NCBI GenBank assembly: GCA_023389855.1
Contig: JAEWDZ010000004.1
Coordinates: 310,001 to 374,000, forward strand
Direction of reading: 5' to 3'
DNA from: Bacteroidota bacterium
GTDB taxonomy: Bacteria > Bacteroidota > Bacteroidia > Bacteroidales > Porphyromonadaceae
Length of the DNA: 64,000 bases
Below, in pieces: positions 1 to 10,111 of the stretch. The notes below the pieces were generated by a model. That model had not been told where the DNA came from and ran no database searches. It saw nothing but the letters and a program-made list of their open reading frames with translations. The first letter of the stretch is position 1. Every line of letters begins with the position of its first letter. Made by a program: the position numbers and the translations under genes.

Positions 1-686
1 GTGATCTTATCCGTCACCATAGAGACTTCAGCCGCACGGTATTAGAAAGCATCAACCCATGCAATTGGATGCAAGACTATCTGCACCACGGCTATTATCC
101 CCTATTTTTAGAAAATAGAAATTACAGTGAGAATCTACTGAAAAACATCAATATGATGCTAGAAGTAGATCTTATGTATATACGTAACCTCGATCAACGG
201 TTGCTACCAAAACTCAGGAAACTACTCTTCTTACTTGCTCAAGAGGCTCCTACCTCCGTCAATGTGTCGCGCTTAGCACAAAATATAGGTACAAGCAGAA
301 GTACTGTTACCAACTACATCGTAGCCATGGCCGATGCTCATCTGCTAAGTCTCGTAGAGCGGCGTACGGCGTCGGGGCAGACCACGATAAAGACACCCAG
401 CAAAGTACTGCTCGAGAATAGTAATCTCTGCTATGTGTTCGATCCCGAAAGTGCTACGATGAGTAGTGTACTCCCTACATTCTTCCGCAACCAAGTATCG
501 GGAGAGAATCATTTGGTGGCCCCTGCTCGCCGTGGTGTTTATTTTATTGTCAATGAAGAATATCAGTTCAGAATTGATAAAAACAGATCCGAACGCTACA
601 GTGGCGACCGCTACTATGCGGTAAACGAAATCACCATTGGACGTGACAACGTACTTCCACTATGGATTTTTGGTTTTCTCTATTAA
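1..686 (+). CDS. ATP-binding protein, DUF4143 C-terminal part (5' truncated by window edge)
   Basis: The reading frame is open from position 3 to the stop at 686, so the ATG at 69 is internal and the gene begins before the window. The visible part resembles the C-terminal half of AAA-type ATPases of the DUF4143 family: a stretch around DYLHHGYYP followed by a winged-helix-like segment (VSRLAQNIGTSRSTVTNYI) and a conserved HLVAPARRGVYF region near the end. These proteins have an N-terminal P-loop domain, not visible here, and no well-defined role; many are accessory genes. Family call is from recognition of this C-terminal pattern. No terminator is obvious in the 83 bp before nifJ. Confidence 0.75.
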   Translation, partial: DLIRHHRDFSRTVLESINPCNWMQDYLHHGYYPLFLENRNYSENLLKNINMMLEVDLMYIRNLDQRLLPKLRKLLFLLAQEAPTSVNVSRLAQNIGTSRSTVTNYIVAMADAHLLSLVERRTASGQTTIKTPSKVLLENSNLCYVFDPESATMSSVLPTFFRNQVSGENHLVAPARRGVYFIVNEEYQFRIDKNRSERYSGDRYYAVNEITIGRDNVLPLWIFGFLY

Positions 687-769
687 AAAGAAAAGATATC
701 TCCTTTATGAATACAGATTATTAAATAATATATCGACAAGAGAGACTTAAAGAAAGAAAAAAACTGATT

Positions 770-3700
770 ATGGCACAATTAAAAAAGATGACCTGTGATG
801 GCAATACAGCTGCTGCACACGTCGCTTATATGTTTAGTGAAGTAGCTGCCATCTATCCGATTACGCCCTCTTCCACAATGGCTGAATTGGTAGATGAGTG
901 GGCTGCACAAAAAAGAAAAAACGTCTTTGGAGAGGTACTCAAGGTAGAAGAGCTTCAAAGTGAAGGAGGGGCTGCAGGTGCTATGCACGGAGCTTTGCAA
1001 GGAGGAGCATTAGCCACCACCTTTACCGCATCACAAGGCCTTCTTTTGATGTTGCCCAATATGTATAAAGTCGCTGGTGAACTATTACCAGGTGTTTACC
1101 ACGTATCTGCACGTGCTCTCGCCTCACAAGCACTATCCATTTTTGGTGACCACCAAGATGTAATGAGTGCTCGTGCGACGGGTCTTGCCCAGCTCGTTAC
1201 AGGCAGTGTACAAGAGGTAATGGATCTTGCGGCTGTTGCCCACCTTGTAGCTATAAAAAGCCGCGTACCATTCATTCACTTCTTCGATGGTTTCCGCACA
1301 TCACACGAAATACAAAAAATTGAAGCCCTCAGCAATGACGACGTGCGTCCACTTATCGATATGGAAGCACTCGCAGAATTCCGCGATCGCGCATTGAATC
1401 CCAATAAACCCGTAACCCGCGGTACGGCACAGAATCCTGATATTTACTTCCAAGCGAGAGAGGCATCAAATCCTTTCTATCTAAAAGTTCCTGAGTTAGT
1501 ACAGGAATACATGGATAAACTTTCCGAAATTACAGGTCGTCAGTATCATCTATTTGACTACTATGGTGCCGAAGACGCTGAAAACGTTATTATCGCTATG
1601 GGTTCAGTAACAGACTGTATCCGCGAAGTGGTAGACTACGAAGTGGCTAAAGGTAAAAAAGTGGGTCTACTCGCGGTACACCTCTACCGTCCGTTCAGTA
1701 TCGATCACTTCCTAGGCTCCTTGCCCAAGACAGTCAAACGTATCGCTGTCCTTGACCGCACAAAAGAGCCTGGAGCAATGGGCGAACCTCTTTATTTGGA
1801 CGTTAAAAATGCATTCTACGACAAAGAAGATCGCCCCATTATTGTAGGAGGCCGCTACGGTCTTTCTTCTAAAGACACCACACCTGCACAGATTCTCTCC
1901 GTATTCCAAAACTTAGAGCTTCCCAAACCAAAGGATGGCTTTACTATCGGAATTGTAGACGACGTCACCTTCACTTCACTACCCCAACCCGAAGACCTTA
2001 TCTTCGATGAAGAAGGTATGGTTGAAGCCAAATTCTTTGGTCTAGGAGCCGATGGTACCGTAGGAGCGAATAAGAACTCTGTAAAGATTATCGGCGACAA
2101 CACCGAAAAATATTGTCAAGCTTATTTCGCCTACGACTCTAAAAAATCTGGTGGTTTCACGGCATCTCACCTTCGCTTTGGAGATAAGCCCATACGCTCT
2201 ACCTACTTGGTCGTAACTCCCGACTTTGTAGCTTGTCACGTGCCTGCTTATCTGCATATGTACGATGTGCTGAAGGGCCTGAAGAAGAATGGAACATTCC
2301 TGCTAAATGCAATATGGGAAAAAGATGAAATAGAGCATCATCTTCCCAATCATGTGAAACGCTACTTAGCCAAAAACAACATCCGCTTTTATGCTATCAA
2401 TGCTACGGCTATCGCTCAAGAAATAGGTCTTGGCAACCGTACCAATACGATCCTTCAATCAGCCTTTTTCAAGATTGCCAATGTTATTCCCTATGATCTT
2501 GCTGTGGAACAAATGAAGAAATTCATTGTCAAGAGCTATAGCAAAAAGGGAGAAGATATCGTCAATAAAAACTTCATGGCTGTAGATCGCGGTGCTGAAG
2601 TGATGGAAATTCCCGTAAAAGAGGAATGGATACACCTGGAAGACGATAAAGAAACGCTGCACGAACATGATACTGAATTTATCCGTAAAGTGGTTCGTAC
2701 CGTTAATGCACAAAAGGGAGACGACCTACCCGTATCTGTTTTCCAAGGCCGTGAAGATGGAACTTGGGATACCGGTACAAGCGCTAGTGAAAAACGTGGG
2801 GTTGCGGCCTTCGTTCCTGAATGGATTGCCGACAACTGTATTCAGTGTAACCAATGTGCCTATGTTTGCCCTCACGCTACAATCCGTCCGTTCCTGCTTG
2901 ATGAAAGTGAAAAAGCAGCTACTGGCGTACAAACAATTGTCGCTATGGGTAAGGGTCTAAAAGAGGCCAATCTAGGGTTCCGTATGCAAGTTAATGTATT
3001 GGACTGCTTAGGATGCTCTAACTGCGTAAATGTATGCCCAGGAAACAAAAATGGTAAAGCCCTCCAGATGGTTCCCCTTTCCGATGAAGTTCGCAAGGAG
3101 CAAGTGAACTGGGATAAGATGGAGTTTGAAGTAACCAATAAAGCTCATCTTGTAGACAAATTTGCCAACGTCAAGAATTCTCAGTTTGCACAGCCTTTAT
3201 TCCAGTACAGTGGTGCATGCTCTGGATGCGGTGAAACGCCATACGTGAAGCTAGTTACACAGCTCTTTGGCGATCGTCAGATCGTTGCGAATGCTACGGG
3301 ATGCTCTTCTATTTACAGTTCTTCCGCACCTACCACAGCCTATACCGTAGATGCTAACGGACACGGACCAGCATGGGCCAACTCACTCTTTGAAGACAAC
3401 GCCGAATTTGGCTATGGGATGCTTTTAGCTTCTAAGACACTACGCGAACGCCTGAAAGGTACTGTAGCTAGCCTTTTAGAAGAAAAGAAAGTGGATGGCG
3501 TACTCTCTGAACTACTCAATGAGTGGGTAGAAAAGTTTGAGGATGGTGCCGAAAGCCGCCGACTCAGCGATTTGATACTGCCCATATTAGACGAGGAAAA
3601 GGACGAAGATACGGCTACCCTTAGAGAGCTCAAACACTACTTTGTAAAGAGTTCTCAATGGATCATTGGTGGTGATGGATGGGCATACGACATCGGCTAT

Positions 3701-4357
3701 GGCGGTCTCGATCATGTCATAGCGACTGGCGCCAATGTCAATATTTTAGTCCTTGATACTGAGGTCTACTCTAATACCGGTGGGCAGAGTTCTAAGAGTA
3801 CACCTGTAGGAGCTATTGCCAAATTTGCAGCTGGCGGTAAACGTGTTCGTAAAAAAGACTTGGGTATGATCGCTACAACCTATGGCTATGTATACGTAGC
3901 ACAGATCGCTATGGGAGCTAATCAAGCTCAAACGCTCAAAGCCCTTCGCGAGGCTGAAGCCTATGATGGACCTTCTCTGATTATCGCCTACTCTCCCTGT
4001 ATATCACACGGTATAAAAGGAGGTATGGGTATGGCTCAAATGGAAGAAAAAGCAGCTGTGGAATGCGGCTACTGGCATCTCTGGCGCTATAATCCCACAC
4101 TTGCCGAAGAGGGTAAGAACCCCTTCCAAATGGATAGTAAGGAGCCCAATTGGGATCTATTCAAAGACTTCTTGAAACGTGAAGTTCGCTATACATCTCT
4201 ATACAAGCAGTTCCCCACTGAAGCGGAAGAATTAGCGCAAGCTTCCCTGGATGCTGCCAAATACCGTTATGGTAGCTATGTGCGTATGGCTAAAGCCGAA
4301 TGGACAATACCAGCCAGCGTAGTAGAAAATAATCCTATAGAGATGAAAAATAGCTAA
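770..4357 (+). CDS. nifJ: Pyruvate:ferredoxin (flavodoxin) oxidoreductase
   Basis: Oxidatively decarboxylates pyruvate to acetyl-CoA and CO2 and passes electrons to ferredoxin or flavodoxin in the cytoplasm, a central step of anaerobic metabolism. At 1195 residues it is the usual single-chain homodimeric form. N-terminal pyruvate-binding domain starts with the family signature around YPITPSS (residues 28-34). Two 4Fe-4S clusters are bound by C690/C693/C696/C700 and C746/C749/C752/C756; the proximal cluster Cys are C817, C820, C845 and C1077. The thiamine diphosphate motif begins at GDGW (968-971) and ends near YSNTGGQ. ATG at 770 gives the family N-terminus. Single gene followed by a strong terminator. 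Confidence 0.97.
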   Translation: MAQLKKMTCDGNTAAAHVAYMFSEVAAIYPITPSSTMAELVDEWAAQKRKNVFGEVLKVEELQSEGGAAGAMHGALQGGALATTFTASQGLLLMLPNMYKVAGELLPGVYHVSARALASQALSIFGDHQDVMSARATGLAQLVTGSVQEVMDLAAVAHLVAIKSRVPFIHFFDGFRTSHEIQKIEALSNDDVRPLIDMEALAEFRDRALNPNKPVTRGTAQNPDIYFQAREASNPFYLKVPELVQEYMDKLSEITGRQYHLFDYYGAEDAENVIIAMGSVTDCIREVVDYEVAKGKKVGLLAVHLYRPFSIDHFLGSLPKTVKRIAVLDRTKEPGAMGEPLYLDVKNAFYDKEDRPIIVGGRYGLSSKDTTPAQILSVFQNLELPKPKDGFTIGIVDDVTFTSLPQPEDLIFDEEGMVEAKFFGLGADGTVGANKNSVKIIGDNTEKYCQAYFAYDSKKSGGFTASHLRFGDKPIRSTYLVVTPDFVACHVPAYLHMYDVLKGLKKNGTFLLNAIWEKDEIEHHLPNHVKRYLAKNNIRFYAINATAIAQEIGLGNRTNTILQSAFFKIANVIPYDLAVEQMKKFIVKSYSKKGEDIVNKNFMAVDRGAEVMEIPVKEEWIHLEDDKETLHEHDTEFIRKVVRTVNAQKGDDLPVSVFQGREDGTWDTGTSASEKRGVAAFVPEWIADNCIQCNQCAYVCPHATIRPFLLDESEKAATGVQTIVAMGKGLKEANLGFRMQVNVLDCLGCSNCVNVCPGNKNGKALQMVPLSDEVRKEQVNWDKMEFEVTNKAHLVDKFANVKNSQFAQPLFQYSGACSGCGETPYVKLVTQLFGDRQIVANATGCSSIYSSSAPTTAYTVDANGHGPAWANSLFEDNAEFGYGMLLASKTLRERLKGTVASLLEEKKVDGVLSELLNEWVEKFEDGAESRRLSDLILPILDEEKDEDTATLRELKHYFVKSSQWIIGGDGWAYDIGYGGLDHVIATGANVNILVLDTEVYSNTGGQSSKSTPVGAIAKFAAGGKRVRKKDLGMIATTYGYVYVAQIAMGANQAQTLKALREAEAYDGPSLIIAYSPCISHGIKGGMGMAQMEEKAAVECGYWHLWRYNPTLAEEGKNPFQMDSKEPNWDLFKDFLKREVRYTSLYKQFPTEAEELAQASLDAAKYRYGSYVRMAKAEWTIPASVVENNPIEMKNS

Positions 4358-4393
4358 GCGCAACCATTATTTCACTTTTCATATTTAGATTTG

Positions 4394-4425
4394 GGGCAAC
4401 TGCATGTATGTAGTTGCCCTTTTTT
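4394..4425 (+). terminator. Rho-independent terminator of nifJ
   Basis: Perfect 8-bp arms GGGCAACT (4394-4401) and AGTTGCCC (4412-4419) enclose a 10-nt loop and are followed by six T. It lies 37 bp after the nifJ stop. Confidence 0.9.
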
Positions 4426-4575
4426 GTATGAAGAAAAAGAGAAGCCTCGCTCTATATGAAATAGGATCACTGTGGGGATACTTTTATAAATCGTATGGTT
4501 CTGTAAATGATGAAGAAAGATGCTGTCATTTTCGATCTCGTAGAGTTAACAAATAGATTATGAATGATTATTTTT

Positions 4576-4619
4576 TTCGATCCTGATCGAAGCAAAATCG
4601 GATCCCGATCGGAGAAAAA
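4576..4619. repeat. Two tandem imperfect 22-bp repeats
   Basis: Units 4576-4597 and 4598-4619 match at 17 of 22 positions by eye; both carry GATCC and GATCG and end in an A run. The same 22-bp period and a related core (TTCnATCC at the unit start) occur at 29919-30006, so this appears to be a dispersed family of intergenic 22-mers. There are no spacers. Confidence 0.6.
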
Positions 4620-4914
4620 AACTATTCTCGTCTAAATCGCAATTTTCGTACGATCTATTCTTATAGGTAAAAGGGGTAACGTAGAGCGATACATCAACAA
4701 AGTATATTGCTCATGAAGGAAAAAAGTGGTGAAACACAATCTGTATTTAGAAAAGTCTCACTAAAAATGAACCTATCGTCTATCTTGATTGTTTACGTAA
4801 TATGAGAGGTTTATTCCTATCCCTTAACGAGTATGTGTAATGTTATTCATACACAGATGTAAAGAGCGTTTTATCAATAAGGAATCAACCTCCTATAGGA
4901 AAATTACAGTTGAA

Positions 4915-7443
4915 ATGAACAAGAATATTGACGAAATACCCTGGGATATAAATAATAAGAAAACAATGAACAAGTCCGTCGCTCATATGCTTTCTCCGAT
5001 ACCATTGCCTCCTCTGGATACAATGACCAATAGCGTAAAGAAATTGGTCGAAGAGCAAGAATTTCCTTTTCTTGAAGTCAATGGTGAAATTGCCTTTCCT
5101 CGTTTAGCCTACCCCTTAGCTATTAAAGATGCGGATGTATATCAGGCAATTAAAACATCAAAGGAGGATCCCACGCCAAAATACATAGTAATAGGATCTA
5201 GAAAGCATCAGACAAACGCCATTACATCTTTAGACGATATTTTTAAATATGGTATCTTATGCGAAGTTGCTCGGTTAGTAGAGTTTTCTGCAGAAAACGA
5301 CGCTACTCCTGCTATAATGGTGTGCGGCTTAGAACGTGTTGAAATTACCTCTTTCAGAAAAACAAAGCCTGTAGACCTCGTCAATATCACGCTATCAGAA
5401 GAAATCTTACCACGATCAAAGAAAAGCGCAGAATTTGTAGCGCTTATCCAGACCTTGCAAGAGCTGACGATCAATTTCATAGAGACCTCTGTGGAGAATT
5501 TCCCCAATAATATGCTGCAACCGTTTCGTGAAACGGACGACCCGCGTTTTATTGTCAATTTTTCGTCTTCCATTCTTCCTCTCAAAGACACTTATAAACA
5601 GGAGCTATTATCTATTACGCATCTCAAGGAGCGAGCCATGAAGACCATCGTATATCTTCAAGAAGCCCTTGAAATGCAAAATCTTAAGAATAAAATCCGT
5701 AGCAAGACAAGAGAAGAAATCGATCAGCAGCAAAAAGAGTACTTCCTCACTCAGCAAATACGTATGATTCAGCAGGAACTCGGACGAGACGACAATGGGA
5801 ACCCCGATATCGAAGAGTTTGAAACTGCTGCAAACAAAAAGAAATGGAGTGCTGATGTACGTGCGGTTTTCGACAAAGAACTTAAGAAACTGAGCCATCT
5901 CAACCCTCAGAGTCCAGACTATGCGATACAATACCAATATCTGGAGACGCTTTTAGATCTTCCATGGAACGAATCTACCGTAGACAATCTGGACTTAAAC
6001 AATGCTCAGAAAGTATTGGATCATGACCACTACGGATTAGATAAAATAAAGGAGCGCATCATAGAGCACTTGGCCGTAATCAAATTGAGAGGAGATATGA
6101 AGTCCCCCATTTTGTGCCTTTGGGGGCCTCCTGGTGTAGGTAAAACATCGCTTGGTAAAAGTATCGCTGACGCTCTTGGACGTAAATACGTGCGCATCTC
6201 TTTAGGTGGTGTTCACGATGAGGCAGAGATACGAGGGCATCGCCGTACTTATATAGGAGCTATGCCTGGACGCATCATACAAAGCATCAAACGTGCCGGT
6301 AGCTCCAATCCAGTCGTGGTACTCGATGAAATAGATAAAATAGACAGCGACTATAAAGGCGACCCGTCAAGTGCGTTGTTGGAAGTACTCGACCCAGAAC
6401 AAAATAAAACTTTTCACGACAACTACATCGATATCGATTATGACCTAAGCAACGTGCTTTTTATCGCTACGGCCAATACGCTCAACACGATATCACACCC
6501 CTTGCTAGACCGTATGGAACTCATCCAAGTTTCTGGCTATATCGTAGAAGAGAAAATTGAAATAGCCACTCGGCATCTTGTACCGAAACAGTTAAACGAG
6601 CATGGCTTAACGGCCGATCGGCTATCTTTCCCCGCAGACGTACTTCGTATGATTATCGAAGGATACACGCGCGAAAGCGGTGTAAGACAATTAGAAAAAA
6701 ACATTGCCTCTATCTGCCGAAAGGTTGCTCGTAAAATAGCTGCCGAGGAATGGGGCCCGGGTAAAAAAAGAATCACAAAAAAAGAGGTTAAAGAGTTTCT
6801 AGGCGTAGACAAATTTACCCCTGAAGAATACATCAAAGGGAATTACTGTGGTGTCGTTACAGGATTAGCATGGACCAGTGTTGGCGGAGAGATCCTCTAC
6901 ATCGAGACCAGCATCCACAAAGGGAAAGAGGGGCAGATGACATTAACGGGAAACTTGGGCAATGTAATGAAAGAGAGTGCTTCGATCGCCTTAGACTATA
7001 TTCGAGCACATATGCACGACTTTAACCTAGAGGAAGATCTTTTCAAAGATATCGCACTCCACCTTCATGTGCCAGAAGGCGCAATTCCCAAGGATGGGCC
7101 TAGCGCTGGCATCACTATGGTAACGAGTATTTTGTCTGCACTCAGTAAACGTACGGTCAAGCCACGAATTGCTATGACTGGCGAAATGACCCTAAGAGGC
7201 CGTGTGCTTCCCGTAGGCGGGATAAAAGAAAAAATTCTTGCTGCAAAACGTGCTGGTATTACGGATATCATATTGTCTGAGGAAAACAAAAAGAATATCG
7301 AAGAGATTCAAGAGATCTATGTGCAAGGCCTCACATTCCATTATGTAAAAGATATACATGAAGTAATCGACCTTGCCTTAGTGCCGGATAAAAAGCCTGC
7401 TCCGAGAAGAAAAAGCCGTCAACAAAGCACTAATTCAAAATAA
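4915..7443 (+). CDS. lon: Endopeptidase La (Lon protease)
   Basis: ATP-dependent serine protease of the cytoplasm that degrades damaged and regulatory proteins. With the start at ATG 4915 it is 842 residues. An N-terminal substrate-binding domain is followed by the AAA+ module with Walker A GPPGVGKT (404-411) and a Walker B of the form VVVLDEIDK. The C-terminal protease domain has the catalytic Ser in PKDGPSAGI (S730) and the Lys in GGIKEK (K773); the 43-residue spacing equals that of E. coli Lon S679/K722. The frame is open back to 4840 (867 residues), but that extra N-terminus looks unlike the family, so I prefer 4915. A short gap separates it from the DUF1599 gene. Confidence 0.95.
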   Translation: MNKNIDEIPWDINNKKTMNKSVAHMLSPIPLPPLDTMTNSVKKLVEEQEFPFLEVNGEIAFPRLAYPLAIKDADVYQAIKTSKEDPTPKYIVIGSRKHQTNAITSLDDIFKYGILCEVARLVEFSAENDATPAIMVCGLERVEITSFRKTKPVDLVNITLSEEILPRSKKSAEFVALIQTLQELTINFIETSVENFPNNMLQPFRETDDPRFIVNFSSSILPLKDTYKQELLSITHLKERAMKTIVYLQEALEMQNLKNKIRSKTREEIDQQQKEYFLTQQIRMIQQELGRDDNGNPDIEEFETAANKKKWSADVRAVFDKELKKLSHLNPQSPDYAIQYQYLETLLDLPWNESTVDNLDLNNAQKVLDHDHYGLDKIKERIIEHLAVIKLRGDMKSPILCLWGPPGVGKTSLGKSIADALGRKYVRISLGGVHDEAEIRGHRRTYIGAMPGRIIQSIKRAGSSNPVVVLDEIDKIDSDYKGDPSSALLEVLDPEQNKTFHDNYIDIDYDLSNVLFIATANTLNTISHPLLDRMELIQVSGYIVEEKIEIATRHLVPKQLNEHGLTADRLSFPADVLRMIIEGYTRESGVRQLEKNIASICRKVARKIAAEEWGPGKKRITKKEVKEFLGVDKFTPEEYIKGNYCGVVTGLAWTSVGGEILYIETSIHKGKEGQMTLTGNLGNVMKESASIALDYIRAHMHDFNLEEDLFKDIALHLHVPEGAIPKDGPSAGITMVTSILSALSKRTVKPRIAMTGEMTLRGRVLPVGGIKEKILAAKRAGITDIILSEENKKNIEEIQEIYVQGLTFHYVKDIHEVIDLALVPDKKPAPRRKSRQQSTNSK

Positions 7444-7460
7444 TATACTATATTTGACGT

Positions 7461-8018
7461 ATGCTGGAAGTCAATATTCAACAGACTCTACTTCAGTACG
7501 AGGAGCAACTGAAAAAATGCCGTGATCTTTTTGCAAAAAAACTTCACGACTACGAGCCTGCATGGCGTATACTGCGTCTTTCGTCGCTTACAGATCAATT
7601 GTATATCAAGATTCTGCGCATAAGAAATATCGAACAAATCGGTAAATCGCTCATCGAAGACTCTATCGAAGAAGAATATATCGGCATTGTCAATTATGGG
7701 ATTATAGGCTTAATTCAAAGCAATATGCCTGTTACCGAAAAAATCGACATATCCAACCAACAGGCACTCGAACTTTATGACAGATATGCCGAAGCGACAA
7801 AAGATCTGATGATCAAAAAGAATCATGACTATGGAGAAGCTTGGCGTTCGATGCGTTTGAGTTCTTTTACGGATCTTATTCTTTCGAAGATTTTACGTAT
7901 CAAGCAAATAGAAGATCTTGAAGGTAAAACGGTCGTCTCTGAAGGTATCCCGGCCAACTACCAAGATATTATCAATTACGCTCTTTTCTCGCTCATCCGC
8001 TTGTCGGAAACGATCTGA
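7461..8018 (+). CDS. DUF1599 domain protein (two tandem copies)
   Basis: A 185-residue protein of the DUF1599 (nucleotide modification associated domain 1) type. It is internally duplicated: HDYEPAWRILRLSSLTD in the first half corresponds to HDYGEAWRSMRLSSFTD in the second, each followed by a KILRI helix. The domain is associated with nucleotide or base modification genes in phages, but the role of this stand-alone Bacteroidales form is not known to me. It follows lon by 17 bp and precedes the DoxX gene by 27 bp, so it is probably co-transcribed. Confidence 0.8.
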   Translation: MLEVNIQQTLLQYEEQLKKCRDLFAKKLHDYEPAWRILRLSSLTDQLYIKILRIRNIEQIGKSLIEDSIEEEYIGIVNYGIIGLIQSNMPVTEKIDISNQQALELYDRYAEATKDLMIKKNHDYGEAWRSMRLSSFTDLILSKILRIKQIEDLEGKTVVSEGIPANYQDIINYALFSLIRLSETI

Positions 8019-8045
8019 AATACCCTCTAATACGATTGTTTATCG

Positions 8046-9302
8046 ATGATAGCAGCACCCAAAATCAAGATTTATATTACAGAAGTTGCTCGCATTATCC
8101 TTGCAGCGACATTCCTATTTTCCAGTATAGTCAAAGCTATAGATCCCGAGGGCACAGCCATAAAAGTGTCTGAATACCTCTATGCCTTTGGATGGAGCAG
8201 CCTATCCTCATGGAGTATGGCTTTAGGGATACTACTGATCTTCTGCGAATTTCTTGTAGGGGCCTGTCTACTTATTGGAGTATGGAAGCGGCTCACCGCT
8301 ATATCGACCTTCTGTTTTCTTCTTTTCTTCACGATTCTTACCCTCTATTCCTTACTATACGATCCCGTCAAGGAGTGCGGATGCTTCGGAGACGCTATTA
8401 AACTGACCAACTTACAGACGTTTTGCAAAAATATCTTTTTATTGGCGTTGTCTGTTCTTTTTTTACGCACTCATCGTCTTGCTCAAGGGGCCTATAAATC
8501 TATCTATATACAATATACGTTAGTGCTACTAGCAATCGTCAGCTTTTCCTTTTTCACGTGGCAGAATAAGAATCATTTACCCATGATCGATTTTCGTCCG
8601 TTTAGAGTCGATAGCAAACTTTCCGATTTGGTATTAGTACCAGAAGGCGCTCCTGCAGATGTCATAACTTACGAGTTTATCTATGAAAAAAATGGCGAAA
8701 AGAAAAGCTTCTCCATGGAAAATCTTCCAGATGAAAGCTGGACTTTTGTGGAGCGTAAGGAAACGATTAAACAAGTGGGCTATCGCCCTCCCGTAACCGA
8801 TTTTGCACTATTTGAAGGATCACACGACATTACCGAGCAGCTGCTGCGCAACACATCCACTGACATGCTATGGATAGTTAGTCCCAACTGGGAAAAAGCC
8901 TCCAAAAGAGTAGTTCCTGAGCTAAATACACTGTATGAAGTAGCACAAACAAATGGCATTCTCTGCTACGGTATATCTGGTAGTAGCCCTGCAACGACGG
9001 GACGATGGAAAAATGCGACCCATGCACTTTATCCCACGCTCCTACTCGATGCAACGACGTGTAAGACTATGGTAAGGGGAAACCCCTCTATCATATTCAT
9101 AAAAAATGGTCGAATTCATGCGAAAATCAACGCAAAAGATCTGTTAAAAGAGCCAGATATACAGACTTTTGTGCGTGCGACCTTCAACAATCCTCCGCGG
9201 CACGAACCTTATTTGCTACGTACACTTCCACTTGTGGTATGGATATTAATTACGCTTGTAGGGTTATTAGTGTCTCCCGAATATAAACGACAAATCGACT
9301 AA
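8046..9302 (+). CDS. DoxX/MauE-like membrane protein, BT_3928 family
   Basis: A 418-residue inner-membrane protein. The first ~145 residues form four hydrophobic segments of the DoxX/MauE type with a CGCFGDAIKL motif, a redox-linked Cys pair typical of these Bacteroidota proteins. A soluble region of about 230 residues follows; its second half (LWIVSPNWEKASKRVVPELN) resembles a thioredoxin-fold domain but no CxxC is evident. A last hydrophobic helix (WILITLVGLLV) ends the protein. In this family it usually sits beside tpiA, as here. Likely role is envelope redox or electron-transfer maturation; the exact function is unknown. Confidence 0.8.
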   Translation: MIAAPKIKIYITEVARIILAATFLFSSIVKAIDPEGTAIKVSEYLYAFGWSSLSSWSMALGILLIFCEFLVGACLLIGVWKRLTAISTFCFLLFFTILTLYSLLYDPVKECGCFGDAIKLTNLQTFCKNIFLLALSVLFLRTHRLAQGAYKSIYIQYTLVLLAIVSFSFFTWQNKNHLPMIDFRPFRVDSKLSDLVLVPEGAPADVITYEFIYEKNGEKKSFSMENLPDESWTFVERKETIKQVGYRPPVTDFALFEGSHDITEQLLRNTSTDMLWIVSPNWEKASKRVVPELNTLYEVAQTNGILCYGISGSSPATTGRWKNATHALYPTLLLDATTCKTMVRGNPSIIFIKNGRIHAKINAKDLLKEPDIQTFVRATFNNPPRHEPYLLRTLPLVVWILITLVGLLVSPEYKRQID

Positions 9303-9340
9303 ATACCTTATTACCCACAACCTTTTAACCGAACAAAAAT

Positions 9341-10099
9341 ATGAGACAACACATCGTAGCTGGCAACTGGAAGATGAACAAAACGCTTCCCGAGGGCATC
9401 CAATTAGTAAAAGATATACAGACAATTCTGTGTGAGGAACAACCTCAGTGCCAAGTGATTATAGCCCCACCCTTCATTCATTTGTCTTCTCTTGGAGCAT
9501 TTACGGATAGCAAGCTTATAGCCTTGTCAGCTCAAGATGTAGCACAGCACAACAAAGGAGCCTATACAGGAGACGTTTCAGCAGAAATGGTGGCATCTGC
9601 AGGTGCCAGCCACACTATTATCGGACATAGTGAACGCCGTGCATACCACGGTGAAACGCACGAGATACTATTGGAAAAAGTACGTCAAGCTCTTTTGCAC
9701 AGATTGACGCCTATTTTCTGTGTAGGCGAACAGCTCGAAGATCGGAATAGCAACAAACACTTTGATGTAGTACAAGAGCAATTGGAAAAAGGACTCTTTG
9801 CATTAAGTAGTGAGGAGTTTACAGGTATTATACTAGCTTACGAACCTGTATGGGCCATTGGAACAGGTAAAACGGCAACACCTCAAGAAGCCAATGAAAT
9901 GCACAAATTTATCCGTAATATGGTAGAAAAAAAATATGGCTCCGATATTGCGAATAATACCTCTATCTTGTACGGAGGAAGCTGTAATCCAAGCAATGCC
10001 GAAACGCTTTTCAATGAAAGCGATATAGATGGAGGGCTCATTGGTGGAGCAAGTCTCGATGCCGAGAAGTTTATTTCCATCATTAGAGCTTTCAAATGA
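9341..10099 (+). CDS. tpiA: Triosephosphate isomerase
   Basis: Interconverts dihydroxyacetone phosphate and glyceraldehyde 3-phosphate in cytoplasmic glycolysis and gluconeogenesis. The 252-residue length is normal for a TIM barrel. Visible motifs: N-terminal AGNWKMNK with the active-site Lys, GHSERR carrying the electrophilic His, the catalytic Glu in AYEPVWAIGTGK with flexible loop 6, and the phosphate-binding YGGS and GGLIGGASL near the C-terminus. No key residue is missing. It lies between the DoxX gene and the SPOR gene with short gaps, suggesting one transcript. Confidence 0.97.
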   Translation: MRQHIVAGNWKMNKTLPEGIQLVKDIQTILCEEQPQCQVIIAPPFIHLSSLGAFTDSKLIALSAQDVAQHNKGAYTGDVSAEMVASAGASHTIIGHSERRAYHGETHEILLEKVRQALLHRLTPIFCVGEQLEDRNSNKHFDVVQEQLEKGLFALSSEEFTGIILAYEPVWAIGTGKTATPQEANEMHKFIRNMVEKKYGSDIANNTSILYGGSCNPSNAETLFNESDIDGGLIGGASLDAEKFISIIRAFK

Positions 10100-10111
10100 C
10101 CAGATAGATAT

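Larger units (their letters stand above)
4358..4914. other. Intergenic region nifJ-lon
   Basis: About 560 bp without a convincing gene. It holds the nifJ terminator (4394-4425) and two 22-bp tandem repeat units (4576-4619). The lon promoter should lie in the last 150 bp, but no clear TAnnTTTG box was found. The open frame continues upstream of the chosen lon start to 4840. The rest shows nothing I can interpret. Confidence 0.6.

Noticed and set aside
4840..4914. Longer N-terminus for Lon
   Set aside because: The extra 25 residues look unlike the family; kept only as an alternative.
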